DNA of 64,000 bases from Speluncibacter jeojiensis (GCF_029589495.1 NZ_JAAIVF010000001.1:930001-994000), one strand, 5' to 3'; counted from the first letter of the stretch, positions 9,084 through 20,801 are shown. Notes: generated by a model not told the origin, from the sequence alone. Numbers and translations: made by a program.

Positions 9084-9905
9084 TCAGGACTGGCCGGAGT
9101 GCCGCCGGCCGGCGCGGGTGCCCGCCTGGTTGCGCTCGTAGACCAGCCGCAGCCCGGTCAGCGTGAGGTCGGGTTCGTGGTCGGTGATCGACTCGCACTC
9201 GTCGATGATCAACGGCGCCAGCCCGCCGGTCGCCACGACCGCGACGTCGTCGCCCGCGAACTCGGCGAGCTCGCGGCGCACCCGGGCGACGAGTCCGTCG
9301 ACCTGGCCCGCGAAGCCGAACAGGATCCCCGACTGCAGCGCCTCGACGGTGCTCTTGCCGACCACCGACCGGGGCCGGAGCAGTTCGACCTTGCGCAGCG
9401 CGGCGCCGCGCGAGGCCAGCGCGTCGACCGAGATGTCGATGCCCGGCGCAATCGCGCCACCTAGGAACTCGCCCGCCGCGGTGACCACGTCGACGCGCGT
9501 CGAGGTCCCGAAATCCACGACGATGCACGGGCATTGGAAGATCGTGTGCGCGGCGAGCGCGTTCATCACACGATCGGTGCCGACCTCTTTGGGGTTGTCC
9601 ACCAGCAGCGGCACACCGGTGCGCACGCCCGGAGCGACGACCACCTGCGGCACATCGGCCCAGTACCGGGCCAGCATCATGCGCAACTCCCGCAGGACGG
9701 TGGGCACGGTGGACAGCGCCGAGACACCGGTGATCTGCTCGACCCGGCGGCCCAGCATGCCCCTGATGGTCAGCGCGATCTCGTCGGAGGTCACCCGCGG
9801 ATCGGTCCGCATCCGCCAGTCCTGCACCAGTTCCGCCTCCGCACCGGCGCCCTCGAACACGCCGAGCGCCAGGTTGGTGTTGCCGACGTCGACCGTGAGC
9901 AGCAC
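9084..9905 (-). CDS. coaX: type III pantothenate kinase
   Basis: A 273-residue ASKHA-fold enzyme that phosphorylates pantothenate in the first step of CoA synthesis. DVGNTN near the N-terminus is the phosphate loop, VGTDRVMNALAA is a conserved family motif, and VDFGTSTRVDVV and ATGGLAPLI follow. The start is GTG (9905), two bases after the panD stop, so it is the last gene of the ftsH-to-coaX run. An upstream extension in the same frame is low-complexity and overlaps panD, so I rejected it. Confidence 0.95.
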   Translation of the reverse strand: MLLTVDVGNTNLALGVFEGAGAEAELVQDWRMRTDPRVTSDEIALTIRGMLGRRVEQITGVSALSTVPTVLRELRMMLARYWADVPQVVVAPGVRTGVPLLVDNPKEVGTDRVMNALAAHTIFQCPCIVVDFGTSTRVDVVTAAGEFLGGAIAPGIDISVDALASRGAALRKVELLRPRSVVGKSTVEALQSGILFGFAGQVDGLVARVRRELAEFAGDDVAVVATGGLAPLIIDECESITDHEPDLTLTGLRLVYERNQAGTRAGRRHSGQS

Positions 9906-9907
9906 CG

Positions 9908-10330
9908 CTACACCAGGCCGCCGACGAACTGCTGGCTGACCAGGCCGGAGCCCTCCGGCGCGTGCCCGGGGTTCGAGCCGAGGTCGACGGGCTTGTTGTC
10001 GGCGTCGACGAACACCACGCGCGGCTGGTACTCGCGGCACTCGCGCTCGTCCATCACGCCGTAGGCGATCAGGATGACGATGTCGCCCGGGTGGATCAGA
10101 TGCGCTGCCGCACCGTTGATCCCGATGACACCCGAGCCGGGCTCACCGGTGATCACGTAGGTCTCCAGACGGGCCCCGTTGGTCACGTCGACGATCGCGA
10201 CCTGCTCGCCCTCGAGCAGATCGGCCGCCTTCATCAGGTCCGCATCCACGGTGACCGAGCCGACGTAGTGCAGGTCGGCCTGCGTGACGGTCGCGCGGTG
10301 GATCTTGGACTTGAGCATGGTGCGAAACAT
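9908..10330 (-). CDS. panD: aspartate 1-decarboxylase proenzyme
   Basis: A 140-residue proenzyme that makes beta-alanine for pantothenate. HYVGS places the self-cleavage site at Gly24-Ser25, which yields the pyruvoyl cofactor. [19 protein letters not shown] is the conserved C-terminal core. The ATG at 10330 has CCGGAGGA upstream. It sits between panC and coaX, so three CoA-pathway genes are adjacent. From memory, panD mRNA is a reported target of the mycobacterial 6C small RNA; this window has two 6C-type candidates. Confidence 0.96.
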   Translation of the reverse strand: MFRTMLKSKIHRATVTQADLHYVGSVTVDADLMKAADLLEGEQVAIVDVTNGARLETYVITGEPGSGVIGINGAAAHLIHPGDIVILIAYGVMDERECREYQPRVVFVDADNKPVDLGSNPGHAPEGSGLVSQQFVGGLV

Positions 10331-10343
10331 TGGGTCCTCCGGT

Positions 10344-11288
10344 TCAGTGGCTGACGGATTCGGTGGAAGATTCTGGGACACCGGGCATCTCGGAGCCAGT
10401 GAAGCCGGTGCCGATGGGGACGCCGACGTTGTCGATCAGTCGGGTGCCGCCCAGACGTGCGGCCACCAGCAGGCGGCCGTCGCCGCGCTCCGGCGCCGGC
10501 CCCAGGTCGACACCGCGCAGTTCCAGGTAGTCGACCTCGATCTCCGGGGTCGACTCGAGCACCCGGCGGGCGGTGCCGAGGATCGCCTCGGCACCGTCGG
10601 CGGCCGCATGCGCCCCCGCCACCAGCGCGGCCGACAGGGCGGCCGCCACCGCCCGCTGGTCCTCGTCGAGGTAGGCGTTGCGTGAGGACAGTGCGAGCCC
10701 GTCCTGTTCGCGGACCGTGGGTACACCGACGACCCGCACGCTCAGGTTCAGGTCCGCCACCATCTGGCGGATCAGCGTGAGCTGCTGGTAGTCCTTTTCG
10801 CCGAAGAACGCCTGATGCGGTTCGACGATCCCGAAGAGCTTCGCCACGACGGTCAGCATCCCGGCGAAATGCGTTGGGCGGGAAGCTCCCTCGAGCTCCG
10901 CACCGAGCAGTCCGGGGTGGATCATGGTGCGCGGTCCGTGCGGGTACATCGCGGCCGCGTTCGGCGCGAAGACCAGCTCGACGCCCTCCTCACGCAACAG
11001 CTCCAGGTCACGGTCCAGCGTGCGGGGGTAGGCGTCGAGGTCCTCGCCGGCCCCGAACTGCAGGGGGTTGACGAAGATCGACACCACGACCACCGAGCCC
11101 GGCACCCGCTTCGCCTGCCGCACCAGCGAGACGTGTCCGGCGTGCAGCGCGCCCATGGTCGGCACCATCACGACCTGCCTGCCGACCCCGCGCAGTGCGC
11201 GCGACACCGCGGTCAGCGCGGCAGGGTCGTGGTGGACGGTCAGTTGTCCACGGACGTATCCGCCTGCAGCGGTTGGCGATTCGGTCAC
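10344..11288 (-). CDS. panC: pantothenate synthetase
   Basis: A 314-residue ligase that joins pantoate and beta-alanine using [22 protein letters not shown] holds the HxGH nucleotidyl-transfer motif. [10 protein letters not shown] and SSRNAYL (KMSKS-like region) complete the active site. The GTG start at 11288 overlaps the stop of the DUF2520 gene by 4 bp and has TGGAGGACC before it. Pantoate and beta-alanine supply meet here; panB is not in the window. Confidence 0.96.
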   Translation of the reverse strand: MTESPTAAGGYVRGQLTVHHDPAALTAVSRALRGVGRQVVMVPTMGALHAGHVSLVRQAKRVPGSVVVVSIFVNPLQFGAGEDLDAYPRTLDRDLELLREEGVELVFAPNAAAMYPHGPRTMIHPGLLGAELEGASRPTHFAGMLTVVAKLFGIVEPHQAFFGEKDYQQLTLIRQMVADLNLSVRVVGVPTVREQDGLALSSRNAYLDEDQRAVAAALSAALVAGAHAAADGAEAILGTARRVLESTPEIEVDYLELRGVDLGPAPERGDGRLLVAARLGGTRLIDNVGVPIGTGFTGSEMPGVPESSTESVSH

Positions 11289-12268
11289 GATTGGTCCTCC
11301 AGTAGTGCGATCAGCTCGGGTGCGGCCGCCGCCCGGCGAGCGGTCCGCAGCGACAGCGCCCGGTACCCGGCGGCGATCTCGGGATCGGCCTCGCCGAGCA
11401 CCCGCAGATGGGTGGAGACAGCCTCGACGTCGCCGCGGGCCACCGGACCGGTGAGCGCGCGGTCGCCGTAGCGCAGGGCATTGTCGAGGGCAGCGGTCAG
11501 CAGCGGCGCGAGGATTCGCTGCGGCACTCCCTCCGCGTCGGCGCCGAGCAGTGCGTCCTGGGTCGCGCCCGAGTCGCCGATCGCCACCCGCAGCGCCGCC
11601 ACGGCGTCGTTGACGAGGGTGACCAGGTGGTTGCTGCCGTGCGCGAGCGCCGCGTGATAGAGCGGTCGGGACCGTTCCGGGATGCGCACCGGTTCCCCGC
11701 CGAGTTCGATGACCAGCGACTGCGCGATCGCGTGGCCGACCTCGTCGGCGGCGGTGACCCCGAAGCAGGCCGATGCCAATCGGTCGGTGTCCTCGCGGTG
11801 GCCGGTGAAGGTCATGGCCGGATGGATCGCCAGGCCGATCGCGCCGAGCTCGGTCAGCGGGGAAAGGATGCCGACGCCCTGGGCGCCCGCGGTGTGCACG
11901 ACCATCTTGCCCGGACCGATCCCGCCGTCGGACGCTAGGCCGCGGATGAGCCCCGGCAGCTCCGCATCGGGCACCGCCAGCAGCAGCAGTTCGGCACGGG
12001 CGACGACCTCGGGGATCGGCAGGATTGCGGATTCGGGCAGCCGGGTGCCGGCCCGTTCGCGAGAGGCCTCCGAGATGGCACTGCAGGCTGCGACGACATG
12101 GCCGGCGCGTTCCCACGCCTCACCCAGCGCGGTGCCGACGCGACCGGCCGAGACGACGCCGACGGTGAGCCTGGCGGGCGTCGGCCAGTTCCCGGGGATC
12201 GCCGAAGCCGGGCCACCCTGATCGGGGTCGGCGCCGTCGGCAAACGCGTTGAAGCCGAGTGAGTCCAC
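11285..12268 (-). CDS. Rossmann-fold/DUF2520 protein
   Basis: A 327-residue protein. [19 protein letters not shown] is an NAD(P)-binding Rossmann motif at about 33-52. [15 protein letters not shown] and HPAMTF are typical of the family, and a helical DUF2520 domain makes up the second half. It resembles ketopantoate or pyrroline-5-carboxylate reductases in fold, and its position directly before panC is conserved in mycolic-acid actinobacteria (Rv3603c-like). A ketopantoate-reductase role is an attractive guess from context only. It starts at GTG 12268 with GGAAGGACC upstream. Confidence 0.85.
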   Translation of the reverse strand: MDSLGFNAFADGADPDQGGPASAIPGNWPTPARLTVGVVSAGRVGTALGEAWERAGHVVAACSAISEASRERAGTRLPESAILPIPEVVARAELLLLAVPDAELPGLIRGLASDGGIGPGKMVVHTAGAQGVGILSPLTELGAIGLAIHPAMTFTGHREDTDRLASACFGVTAADEVGHAIAQSLVIELGGEPVRIPERSRPLYHAALAHGSNHLVTLVNDAVAALRVAIGDSGATQDALLGADAEGVPQRILAPLLTAALDNALRYGDRALTGPVARGDVEAVSTHLRVLGEADPEIAAGYRALSLRTARRAAAAPELIALLEDQS

Positions 12269-12388
12269 TCGTGGTCCTTCCGGAGTCGTTCCAGTCCTGC
12301 CGTGCAGGTACCGGACGTGCCCGTCGAGGTTATCGCGGCGGCCTCATCGGGGGCCACGAGAGGTGAGCCATGTCACGCGGGTGTGCGG

Positions 12389-13309
12389 CTACTCGGCGCG
12401 GCGGCGCCGGCCCCCACCCGCGGCCGCGGCACCGCCCGTCTGCAGCCGGGCCAACAGCTCGGACACCGAGCTGCCCCCCGAATGGGCGCCCGAGTGCGCG
12501 CCGTCCTCGTCCTCGTCATCGGCAGCTGATTCGGCATCCGCACCGGCGCCGTCCCGTCGGCCGGCATCGGACGCCCCGTCCGTCGCCGTCCCGTCCGTCC
12601 CCACCCGGACCGCCGGGATGATCTCGGTCTCGGCATCGAGGGGCTCGACATCGTCGGTCACCGGGGACATCGACACGACCTGGGTCTCCGCGGTCCACGG
12701 CTCGTCCCCCGGCTGCACCAGGTTCGGCCCGCTGACCGGAGGACGGTCGTCGCCACGGGTCCGGGCGTCGGTGCGCTCGTCGGTGTTCCCCCGCTCCCGG
12801 TTGCCGAGTTCGCGGACACGATCGGCCCGGGCCCGCACGGCCGGCACCAGGTCGGGCAGCTCCCCGCCCAGCAGCAACTCGAGATTCGAGCGCAGCGCCG
12901 ACAGCTCCTCGCGCAGCGCGGCCAGTTCCGACGACGACTCCTCCTCGAGTTCGCGGCGCACCTGTGCCTGGACCGCGAGCTCGTACTCCCGCCGGGCCGA
13001 GATCTCCCGTTCGAGTTGCAACTCGTAGACGAGCTTGAGGTCGCGCGCCTTGGCCGCGTCGCTCTCCGACTCCTTGCGATACATGGTCATCCCGATCGCG
13101 CCGAGCACCGCCGCCCACGCCGCCGCCACCACGGCCAGCCGCAGCAGCGCGACACTGTCGCTGAAGATCATGATGATGCTGGCGATCACGGCCAGCACGA
13201 TGAGCGCCGCCGACACCACCTGCCAGGGGCTGCGGGCGCGTCTTCCGTCCCGCCTCGCGGTGCTCCGGCGGCGTTGACGTGGAACGTTGCTGCGACCGGA
13301 AACGCTCAT
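12389..13309 (-). CDS. conserved membrane protein with coiled coil (DUF6779-like)
   Basis: A 306-residue protein. A basic N-terminus (about 1-27) leads to two membrane spans (about 30-50 and 56-76). A charged, probably coiled-coil segment follows (about 80-150, REISARREYELAVQAQV), and then a long acidic, Thr/Asp-rich disordered tail. It ends in a short Gly/Ala/Arg block. It matches the Rv3604c-type gene that sits at this place in mycobacteria. No function is known to me. The tail is probably cytoplasmic. Confidence 0.75.
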   Translation of the reverse strand: MSVSGRSNVPRQRRRSTARRDGRRARSPWQVVSAALIVLAVIASIIMIFSDSVALLRLAVVAAAWAAVLGAIGMTMYRKESESDAAKARDLKLVYELQLEREISARREYELAVQAQVRRELEEESSSELAALREELSALRSNLELLLGGELPDLVPAVRARADRVRELGNRERGNTDERTDARTRGDDRPPVSGPNLVQPGDEPWTAETQVVSMSPVTDDVEPLDAETEIIPAVRVGTDGTATDGASDAGRRDGAGADAESAADDEDEDGAHSGAHSGGSSVSELLARLQTGGAAAAGGGRRRRAE

Positions 13310-13387
13310 GCCGCGACCATACCGGGATGTGGCTGTGTATTACCCGAGCACGCACGGCGATTCCCGAGAAAGTTCCTGGTCACGCGT

Positions 13388-13861
13388 CTAATGCGCGGGA
13401 TCCTCCGGCGGCTCCGGCGGGGCCTTGCAGCAGTGTTCGAGCCACAGTGCGGCGGCCGCGAGCACGATCCCGGCAACGGTGCCGACGAGGGCTCCCGGGC
13501 TGTCCAGCGTGGCCGAACGCAACAACGGTCGCTGTGGGAACAGATACAGCCAGAATCCGGCCCAGATGCCGGCGCTGAGCGCGCCGACGACCGCGGACGC
13601 CTTCGCCAGCGCGAGCGCCCGCGCGGCGGTGATCGGGTGCAGTTGGCGCGGGTCGGTGCCCAGCTCCCGGTTCGCCACCCGGGACCGGATGATGTAGGCC
13701 AGCACGACCTCGATCGCGGCGAGCACATACAGCGAGGCTCCCGCGTAGATCGGGACCCGCGGCAGCGAGCCGTAGATCACGTGCGCAAGCGTCCACACCA
13801 CGACCGCGGCGACCACCGCGAGCGCGACGAGGTCCCGGATGCGCGTCGTCCGCAACCTCAT
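13388..13861 (-). CDS. DUF3180 membrane protein
   Basis: A 157-residue protein with four predicted spans (about 10-30, 36-58, 85-108 and 122-142). The first loop contains PRVPIYAG. A HCCKAPPEPPEDPAH tail ends the protein. It is the Rv3605c-type gene that follows folK in this lineage, and its ATG (13861) overlaps the folK stop by 4 bp. Function is unknown; the fixed link with folate genes is the only clue. Confidence 0.85.
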   Translation of the reverse strand: MRLRTTRIRDLVALAVVAAVVVWTLAHVIYGSLPRVPIYAGASLYVLAAIEVVLAYIIRSRVANRELGTDPRQLHPITAARALALAKASAVVGALSAGIWAGFWLYLFPQRPLLRSATLDSPGALVGTVAGIVLAAAALWLEHCCKAPPEPPEDPAH

Positions 13862-14358
13862 GCACCCCCGCGGACGAGTACGAACTCGGTCCGGGTCACC
13901 CCGGACAACTCGCCGGACGCCAGGTCGCCGAGGAGCTCACGCACCGGCCGGCCGGCCAACCGCGCGTCGGGCTCGATCTCCAGCCAGGGAACCAGCACGA
14001 AGGCCCGCTCGTGGGCGCGCGGATGCGGAAGCGTCAGCTCCGGATCGTCGCTGACGACGTCGTCGCAGGTGATGACGTCGACGTCCAGGGTTCGCGGGCC
14101 CCACCGCTCCAGCCGGACCCGCTCCGCGGCGCGCTCGAGTTCCTGTCCGATCCGCAGCCAGTCGTGGCAGTCCCGGTCGTCGTCCCGGACGATCAACGTG
14201 GCATTGAGGAAGTCCTGCTGCTCGACCCCGCCCCACGGCGCCGTCGAGTAGACCGAGGAACATGCCGTCACCCGGTCGCCGAGCGCGTCGAGCACCGACT
14301 GCAGGTGGGTGAGCCGGTCGCCGAGATTCGAACCGATCGAGAGCACCGCCCGGCTCAC
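13858..14358 (-). CDS. folK: HPPK, 6-hydroxymethyl-dihydropterin pyrophosphokinase
   Basis: A 166-residue kinase that activates the pterin for condensation with p-aminobenzoate. [10 protein letters not shown] is the N-terminal signature. [16 protein letters not shown] (with the metal-binding DxD) and [16 protein letters not shown] are the other two HPPK motifs. Its GTG start at 14358 overlaps the folB stop by 4 bp. Confidence 0.95.
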   Translation of the reverse strand: MSRAVLSIGSNLGDRLTHLQSVLDALGDRVTACSSVYSTAPWGGVEQQDFLNATLIVRDDDRDCHDWLRIGQELERAAERVRLERWGPRTLDVDVITCDDVVSDDPELTLPHPRAHERAFVLVPWLEIEPDARLAGRPVRELLGDLASGELSGVTRTEFVLVRGGA

Positions 14359-14744
14359 CGCTGTCGCCCCTCACGGGTGCGGTACGCCGTGACGGCGACG
14401 TCGGCGAACGTCAGCGGGATCGGGGCCGACGGCTTGTGCACGGTCACCTCGACCGCCTCCGCCCGTCCGTCCACCAGCACGCCGTCGGCGATCTCACCGG
14501 CGACGGCCTCGATGAGGTCCTTCGGCGGGCCCGCGATCACCGCCGCGGCAAGTTGCGCGAGCGCGCCGTAGTCGAGGGTGTCGGCCAGATCGTCGGAGGC
14601 CGCCGCGACCGACAGGTCCAGCCATACGGTCAGGTCGACGAGGAAGTCCTGCCCATCGCGCTTCTCGTGGTCGAAGACGCCGTGGAACCCGCGGACACGC
14701 AGCCCCCGCAGTTCGATCCGGTCGGATCCCCGTCGGCCCCTCAT
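14355..14744 (-). CDS. folB: dihydroneopterin aldolase
   Basis: A 129-residue tunnel-fold enzyme. [21 protein letters not shown] has the conserved region with the catalytic-site Glu, and [17 protein letters not shown] is the C-terminal signature with the catalytic Lys. It releases the hydroxymethylpterin used by FolK. The ATG at 14744 overlaps the folP stop (ATGA); a longer frame upstream would run inside folP and is rejected. Confidence 0.95.
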   Translation of the reverse strand: MRGRRGSDRIELRGLRVRGFHGVFDHEKRDGQDFLVDLTVWLDLSVAAASDDLADTLDYGALAQLAAAVIAGPPKDLIEAVAGEIADGVLVDGRAEAVEVTVHKPSAPIPLTFADVAVTAYRTREGRQR

Positions 14745-15628
14745 CGCTGTCCCTCCTGGTGCCACCGAGTCGCGACCGCGACCGCGTCGAGTGAGGCGAG
14801 TACGTCGTGCACGCGTACCCCCCAGGCGCCCCCGGCCGCGGCCAGCGCCGAGATGGCCGCGGTGGCGACCTCCCGGCCGTCCGGCGACCGCGGCGCACCG
14901 TCCGGCCCGGCGAGCAGTTCGCCGAGGAACCGCTTGCGTGAGGCGCCGATCAGCACCGGAAACCCGAGCCCGGTCAGACGCGGCAGCGCGTCCAGCAGTG
15001 CCCAGTTGTCGGCGCCGGTCTTCGCGAAGCCCAGACCGGGGTCGAGCACCAGCTTGCCGGGGTCCACCCCCGCCGCGACCGCCGCATCCACCTGACGCAG
15101 CAGTTCGGTCACGACGGTCTCGACGACGTCCTCACCGCGATGCGCCGCACCACCGGCATGGACGTAGCCGCCGTCGGCACGCCAGTGCATGAGGATCCAC
15201 GGCACGCCGGCCTCGGCGACCACCCGGGCCATGTCGGGGTCGGCCAGCCCGCCGGAGACGTCGTTGACGATCGCGGCGCCGGCCTCGACGGCCGCGGCCG
15301 CCACCGATGCACGCATGGTGTCGACGCTGATCGTCATGCCGCCGGCCGCGAGGTCCGCGATCACCGGGGTGACCCGCGCGGCCTCGACAGCCGCATCGAC
15401 CCGTTGGGCGCCGGGCCTGGTCGACTCGCCGCCCACGTCGATGACATCGACGCCGAGCCGTTGCATGTCGAGACCGTGCCCGACCGCCGCGTCGTGGCGC
15501 AGGTAGCGACCGCCGTCCGAGAACGAGTCCGCGGTGACGTTGAGGACCCCCATCACCACACACCGGCCGGGAGTCGGCAGCCCGCTCTGCGACCGATCCG
15601 CGCGCACCGGCGGAACCTCGGGGTTCAC
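14741..15628 (-). CDS. folP: dihydropteroate synthase
   Basis: A 295-residue TIM barrel, the sulfonamide target. Motifs are [48 protein letters not shown] and [10 protein letters not shown]. It condenses pterin pyrophosphate with p-aminobenzoate. The GTG at 15628 overlaps the folE stop (GTGA), which fixes the start; a longer frame would extend into folE. Confidence 0.96.
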   Translation of the reverse strand: MNPEVPPVRADRSQSGLPTPGRCVVMGVLNVTADSFSDGGRYLRHDAAVGHGLDMQRLGVDVIDVGGESTRPGAQRVDAAVEAARVTPVIADLAAGGMTISVDTMRASVAAAAVEAGAAIVNDVSGGLADPDMARVVAEAGVPWILMHWRADGGYVHAGGAAHRGEDVVETVVTELLRQVDAAVAAGVDPGKLVLDPGLGFAKTGADNWALLDALPRLTGLGFPVLIGASRKRFLGELLAGPDGAPRSPDGREVATAAISALAAAGGAWGVRVHDVLASLDAVAVATRWHQEGQR

Positions 15629-16272
15629 TTGCGGAGGATGAGGTCCAGCGCCTCGGCTCGTGAGGCCGCACTCGACTTGAACAGCCCGCGCACCGCCGAG
15701 GTGGTGGTGGTCGCGCCGGGCTTGCGGATGCCGCGCATCGCCATGCACAGGTGCTCGGCCTCGATCACCACGATGGCGCCCCGCGGCTCGAGCTTGCGCA
15801 TGATCGCGTCGGCGATCTGGCTGGTCAGACGCTCCTGCACCTGGGGACGCTTGGCGTACAGGTCGACCACGCGGGCCAGCTTCGACAGCCCCGTCACGCG
15901 ACCGTGCTCGCCGGGGATGTAGCCGACGTGCGCGACACCGTGGAACGACACCAGGTGGTGCTCGCAGGTCGAGTACATCGGGATGCCCTTGACCAGCACC
16001 AGCTCTTCGTGGTCCTCGTCGAACGTGGTGTTCAGCACCGCGTCGGGATCGGTGTACAGCCCGGCGAACATCTCCTGATAGGCCCGGGCCACCCGGGCCG
16101 GGGTCTCGAGCAGACCGGCGCGATCCGGGTCCTCCCCGACCGCGAGCAGCAACTCGCGCACCGCCGCCTCGGCGCGCGCCTGGTCGAACACCTTCGCGCC
16201 GGGCTCCGCCTTATCGCCGACGCGCCGGTCGCCTGCGTTGCTCCGGTCGCCGACTCGATCGATCGACAACAC
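15625..16272 (-). CDS. folE: GTP cyclohydrolase I
   Basis: A 215-residue enzyme that opens GTP to dihydroneopterin triphosphate, the first folate step. Zinc ligands are visible in [13 protein letters not shown] and [12 protein letters not shown], with [17 protein letters not shown] between. The start at GTG 16272 has GGAGG eight bases upstream. A start further upstream overlapping ftsH is possible but has no such site. The gap to ftsH is 64 bp. Confidence 0.95.
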   Translation of the reverse strand: MLSIDRVGDRSNAGDRRVGDKAEPGAKVFDQARAEAAVRELLLAVGEDPDRAGLLETPARVARAYQEMFAGLYTDPDAVLNTTFDEDHEELVLVKGIPMYSTCEHHLVSFHGVAHVGYIPGEHGRVTGLSKLARVVDLYAKRPQVQERLTSQIADAIMRKLEPRGAIVVIEAEHLCMAMRGIRKPGATTTTSAVRGLFKSSAASRAEALDLILRK

Positions 16273-16336
16273 TGCCTGCACCTCCGAAGTTCCGGATCGT
16301 TCTTCGACCGACCCGCACGACACCGGCCGCGAGTGG

Positions 16337-18727
16337 TCAACGCTTACCGTCTTCAGCATTCCAGTGGTTGCTCTCGGCGTCCGAACCGGTGCTCGGTTGC
16401 GGCCCCTGGTGCCCACTGCCCGCACCGTTGCCACTGCCCGCGCCGTCCTCGCCGGTCGACCCCTGCCCCGGCGCGGCCTGGCCCGATGGGGCGTAGCCGC
16501 CGGGAGCGCTGTAGCCCGGTGCGCCATATCCCGGCGCGCCGTAGCCGGGAGCACCGTAGCCCGGGCCGACCGGCTGCTGGGCGCCGTCGCGCGGCGGCCA
16601 TCCGGGCGCGGACCACCCGGGAGGTGCGCCGTAGTTCGGCAGCGCGCCGTGCGGGGCGTTCTGCGCCGGATGCACCGGGTAGGGCTGACCGTACTGCGGC
16701 GCGCCGTGACCGTTCGGTCCGGTCGCGGCCGCGTTGGCGGCTGCCTGCTCCTCCGCGAGGCGACGCTTGTAGGCGGGCTCGGGGACCGGCGGCGGCCACG
16801 GCTCGCCGCGCTCGATCGCCAGCTCACCGGGGGTCTTGATCGGCGGCTTGTCCGACGGGGTGCGCCCGCCGAAGTCGTCGAACGCGGTGATCCGGGGGCG
16901 CTTCTCGACGTCCCCGAAGATCTTCTCCAGGTCCTTGCGGTGCAGCGTCTCACGCTCGAGCAGTTCCCCGGCGAGCACGTCGAGGGTGTCGCGGTACTCG
17001 TTGAGGATCGACCACGCCTCGGTGTGCGCCGCCTCGATCAGCTTGCGCACCTCCTCGTCGATCTCCCGGGCGACCTCGTGCGAGTAGTCCGACTGCATGC
17101 CCATGGACCGGCCCAGGAACGGGTCGCCCTGCTCCTGGCCGTAGCGGACCGCACCCAGTTTCGCGCTCATGCCGTACTCGGTGACCATCGCGCGGGCGAT
17201 CTTGGTGGCCTGGTCGATGTCGGACGACGCGCCGGTGGTCGGCTCGTGGAACACGAGTTCCTCGGCCGCGCGTCCCCCCATCGCCATGACCAGCCGCGAG
17301 ATCATCTCCGAACGGGTCATCAAACCCTTGTCGTCCTCGGGGACCGCGAGCGCGTGGCCGCCGGTGCGTCCGCGGGCGAGGATCGTGACCTTGTAGATCG
17401 GGTCGATGTCCGGCATCGCCCACGCGGCGAGCGTGTGACCGCCCTCGTGGTAGGCGGTGATCTTCTTCTCGTGCTCGCTGATGATGCGGCTCTTGCGCCG
17501 CGGCCCACCGATCACCCGGTCCACGGACTCCTCGAGCGACTCGCCGGTGATCACGGTGCCGTTCTCGCGCGCGGTGAGCAGCGCGGCCTCGTTGATCACG
17601 TTGGCCAGGTCCGCGCCGGACATGCCCACCGTCCGCTTGGCCAGCCCGTCCAGGTCGGCGTCCGGGCCGATCGGCTTGCCCGCCGAGTGCACCTTCAGGA
17701 TGGCTCGACGACCCGCCAGGTCCGGGTTACCGACCGGGATCTGCCGGTCGAACCGGCCGGGCCGCAGCAGCGCCGGGTCGAGGATGTCGGGGCGGTTGGT
17801 CGCCGCGATCAGGATGATGCCGGTGCGCGCACCGAAGCCGTCCATCTCGACCAGCAGCTGGTTGAGGGTCTGTTCGCGCTCGTCGTGCCCGCCGCCGAGC
17901 CCGGCGCCGCGCTGGCGGCCGACCGCGTCGATCTCGTCGACGAAGATGATGCACGGACTGTTCTGCTTGGCCTGCTCGAACAGGTCGCGCACGCGGGAGG
18001 CGCCGACACCGACGAACATCTCGACGAAGTCCGAACCGGAGATCGTGAAGAACGGCACACCGGCCTCGCCGGCGACCGCGCGGGCGAGCAGCGTCTTGCC
18101 GGTGCCGGGCGGGCCGTACAGCAGCACGCCCTTGGGGATCTTGGCGCCGAGGGCCTGGTAGCGGGCCGGGTTCTGCAGGAAGTCCTTGATCTCGTACAGC
18201 TCTTCGACGGCCTCGTCGGCGCCGGCGACGTCCGCGAACGTCGTCTTCGGCATGTCCTTCGTCAACTGCTTGGCCTTGGACTTGCCGAAGCCCATGACGC
18301 CCTTACCGCCGCCCTGCATGCGGTTCATCATGAACATGAACAGCGCCAGGATCGCCACCATCGGCAGCACGAAGACCAGGATCGAGGTGAGGATGCTGTC
18401 CTGCGTGACGGTGGTGTTGTAGTCCTTGAGGTTCGCGGCCTTGAGGTCGTCGAACAGCTGGCCCGACACACCGCTCGGGTACTTGGTGATGATCTGCTTC
18501 GCGCCGTCGGTGCCGTCCGCGGGCGCCTTGAGCGTCAGCCGCAGCTGCTGCTCCTTGTCGTCCATCTGCGCGGACTCGACATTGCCCTTCTGCAGCTGGG
18601 TGATCGCGACCGACGTGTCCACGGAGGTGTACCCCCGCGTGCTGTCGCTGAAGTGGAAGAACGCCCAGATGATCAGCACGATTCCAGCAAGAATCGCCAG
18701 GTTGCGGAACACAGTCTTGCGGTTCAT
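16337..18727 (-). CDS. ftsH: ATP-dependent zinc metalloprotease FtsH
   Basis: A 796-residue membrane protease for quality control. Two N-terminal spans (about 7-25 and 108-130) flank a periplasmic domain. The AAA domain has [19 protein letters not shown] and the SRH region [19 protein letters not shown]. The zinc site is HEGGH in [15 protein letters not shown]. The C-terminus (about 660-796) is a Pro/Gly/Tyr-rich tail with [10 protein letters not shown] repeats and no predicted fold, longer than in many FtsH proteins. It leads the folate/pantothenate run. Confidence 0.97.
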   Translation of the reverse strand: MNRKTVFRNLAILAGIVLIIWAFFHFSDSTRGYTSVDTSVAITQLQKGNVESAQMDDKEQQLRLTLKAPADGTDGAKQIITKYPSGVSGQLFDDLKAANLKDYNTTVTQDSILTSILVFVLPMVAILALFMFMMNRMQGGGKGVMGFGKSKAKQLTKDMPKTTFADVAGADEAVEELYEIKDFLQNPARYQALGAKIPKGVLLYGPPGTGKTLLARAVAGEAGVPFFTISGSDFVEMFVGVGASRVRDLFEQAKQNSPCIIFVDEIDAVGRQRGAGLGGGHDEREQTLNQLLVEMDGFGARTGIILIAATNRPDILDPALLRPGRFDRQIPVGNPDLAGRRAILKVHSAGKPIGPDADLDGLAKRTVGMSGADLANVINEAALLTARENGTVITGESLEESVDRVIGGPRRKSRIISEHEKKITAYHEGGHTLAAWAMPDIDPIYKVTILARGRTGGHALAVPEDDKGLMTRSEMISRLVMAMGGRAAEELVFHEPTTGASSDIDQATKIARAMVTEYGMSAKLGAVRYGQEQGDPFLGRSMGMQSDYSHEVAREIDEEVRKLIEAAHTEAWSILNEYRDTLDVLAGELLERETLHRKDLEKIFGDVEKRPRITAFDDFGGRTPSDKPPIKTPGELAIERGEPWPPPVPEPAYKRRLAEEQAAANAAATGPNGHGAPQYGQPYPVHPAQNAPHGALPNYGAPPGWSAPGWPPRDGAQQPVGPGYGAPGYGAPGYGAPGYSAPGGYAPSGQAAPGQGSTGEDGAGSGNGAGSGHQGPQPSTGSDAESNHWNAEDGKR

Positions 18728-18894
18728 ACAGCGTCGGCCGAGGTGGCCTCGTCCTTCCAGGTCATGAGGATCCGGCTGCTCACCGGCACTATCAGGCTAC
18801 CTTGCGACAACCGTGCCGCACGGTCCACCGACGGGGATCGCGACACCCCGACATGGGGGCAACGTCCGGCGTCCGCATTCGGTTCCCGACCTGA

Positions 18895-20241
18895 TCAGTC
18901 GCGGTAGCCGGGCGCCACCCGCTGCCACGGCATCAACGCCTCGAGCTGTGCGGCCAGGGCCAGCAGCGTCGACTCGCCGCCCGGCAGCGCCGCCAGTTGC
19001 ACCGCGACCGGCAGGCCGGTGCCCGGGTCCACGCCGGCGGGCACGCTCGCGGCCGGCCAGCCGAGCAGATTCCACAGGGCCGGGAACGGCGCGTACCGCA
19101 GGTTGACCGCCATGTTGGACAGCCAGGACTTCTCGGACCACCGCGCCGCCTCGGGCGCGAACCGCGCCAGCGTCGGCGTCAGCACGACATCGTGGTCCGC
19201 GAAGAACTCCCGCACCCGCGCCTCGAGCCCGACCAGCTGGCCCGGGTTGACAAGCCGCAATCGCTCGACAACCCGCCCGATCGCGACGTGCCGCCGGGTG
19301 CGCGGCGCCAGCAGGTTCCGGTCCAGCCCGCGCGCATCGGCCGCGGCGCCGGCGGTCCACCGCTCGAACAGCGGGGCGAGGTTCCGTGGATACGGCAGCC
19401 GCGCGGAGGTCACCGTGTGGCCGGCCCCGGACAGCACCTCGCCCGCCCGGGCCGCCGCGCCCGACCAGGCGGGGTCGACGCCGATCACCGGGCTCGGCGA
19501 CCCCGGCGCGAGCGCGATCCGCAGTCCGGGTGCAGGGGCGGGGTCGGCCAGTTCCGGCCGGCCGGCCAACACCGACAGCAGCAGGGCCGCATCCGCGACC
19601 GTCGTGGTCAGCGGACCGTTCTCGGACATGCCGAACCACGCGTTCTCGCCCAGCTCGGCGGGCACCACGTCGCGGCCGGGGCGGAACCCGAACAGTCCGC
19701 AGTTCGCGGCCGGGATGCGGATCGACCCGAGCCCGTCGTTGCCGTGGGCGACCGGGACCATGCCGGACGCCACCGCCGCGGCCGAGCCGCCGGACGACCC
19801 GCCGGGTGTGCGCCCCGGCGACCACGGGTTGCGGGTGATCCCGAACGAGGAATCGCAGGTGCCCCACAGGCACAGCTCGGGCACATTGGTCAGTCCCACC
19901 ACGACGGCGCCCGCCGCCCGCAGCCGGGCGACGACCGGATGGTCGGCGGCGGCCGGTTGCCCGCTCGTCCCCGCGGACCCGTCGCGCAGGCTCTCGCCTG
20001 CGACGGCCACGTTGTCCTTGATCGCGACCGGCACCCCGGCCAGCGGCAGCCGGTCCAGGTCGGTGCGGGCGGCCACCTGCTCGGCCTCGGCCATCGCCTC
20101 GGCGGCGCGCACCCGGCGGAACGCCCCGATCTCGCCGTCGCGCTCGGCGATACGTGCCAGCGCACGCTCGACGGCCCCGGTCGCCGAGGCCGAACCGGTC
20201 CGAACCGACTCGGCGATCTGCGCGGCCGTCGCGTCGGTCAC
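18895..20241 (-). CDS. amidase-signature hydrolase
   Basis: A 448-residue enzyme of the amidase-signature family. The Ser-cisSer-Lys triad is visible: VAIKDN (Lys75), [16 protein letters not shown] and the nucleophile in [14 protein letters not shown]. The start is GTG 20241, overlapping the hpt stop by 4 bp, so it is the last gene of the dacB operon. The missing gatB/gatC neighbours argue against GatA of tRNA amidation. Substrate unknown. Confidence 0.87.
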   Translation of the reverse strand: MTDATAAQIAESVRTGSASATGAVERALARIAERDGEIGAFRRVRAAEAMAEAEQVAARTDLDRLPLAGVPVAIKDNVAVAGESLRDGSAGTSGQPAAADHPVVARLRAAGAVVVGLTNVPELCLWGTCDSSFGITRNPWSPGRTPGGSSGGSAAAVASGMVPVAHGNDGLGSIRIPAANCGLFGFRPGRDVVPAELGENAWFGMSENGPLTTTVADAALLLSVLAGRPELADPAPAPGLRIALAPGSPSPVIGVDPAWSGAAARAGEVLSGAGHTVTSARLPYPRNLAPLFERWTAGAAADARGLDRNLLAPRTRRHVAIGRVVERLRLVNPGQLVGLEARVREFFADHDVVLTPTLARFAPEAARWSEKSWLSNMAVNLRYAPFPALWNLLGWPAASVPAGVDPGTGLPVAVQLAALPGGESTLLALAAQLEALMPWQRVAPGYRD

Positions 20242-20801
20242 GAGCTGTAGACCTTGGGATCCAGCAGGCCGATGTAGGGCAGGTCCCGGTAACGCTCGGC
20301 GAAGTCGAGGCCGTAGCCGACGACGAACTCGTTGGGAATGTCGAACCCGACGTTCGCGACCTCGAGGTCGGCGCGCACGGCGTCCGGCTTGCGCAGCAGC
20401 GTGCACACCTCCAGCGAACGCGGGTTGCGGCTCGCGAGGTTGCGCATCAGCCAGGACAGCGTCAGGCCGGAGTCGATGATGTCCTCGACGATCAGCACGT
20501 TGCGGTCGGCGATGTCGCGGTCGAGGTCCTTGAGGATCCGCACCACTCCAGAGGACGAGGTGGACGAGCCGTACGAGCTGACCGCCATGAACTCCATCTG
20601 GGTGGGGATGGGCAGCGCGCGGGCCAGGTCCGTCATGAACATCATCGCGCCCTTGAGCACGCCGATCAGCAGCAGATCACTGTCGGGGTCGCCGTCGGTG
20701 GAGGGCGGATAGCGCTTGGCCAGGATCTCCGCGAGCTCCGCGGTGCGCTGATTGATCTGTTCCTCGGAGATCAGGACCGATGCGATGTCGCCGTCGTACA
20801 A
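20238..20801 (-). CDS. hpt: hypoxanthine(-guanine) phosphoribosyltransferase
   Basis: A 187-residue purine salvage enzyme. [17 protein letters not shown] binds pyrophosphate, and [14 protein letters not shown] is the PRPP-binding loop. [20 protein letters not shown] is the C-terminal family signature. The start is TTG (20801) reading [11 protein letters not shown], 66 bp after tilS. The tilS-hpt pair is widely conserved. Confidence 0.94.
   Translation of the reverse strand: MYDGDIASVLISEEQINQRTAELAEILAKRYPPSTDGDPDSDLLLIGVLKGAMMFMTDLARALPIPTQMEFMAVSSYGSSTSSSGVVRILKDLDRDIADRNVLIVEDIIDSGLTLSWLMRNLASRNPRSLEVCTLLRKPDAVRADLEVANVGFDIPNEFVVGYGLDFAERYRDLPYIGLLDPKVYSS

Noticed and set aside
16470-16580. 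Short repeats that might be taken for a CRISPR-like array
   Set aside because: They are in-frame GYGAP repeats of the FtsH C-terminal tail, with no spacers and no cas genes.
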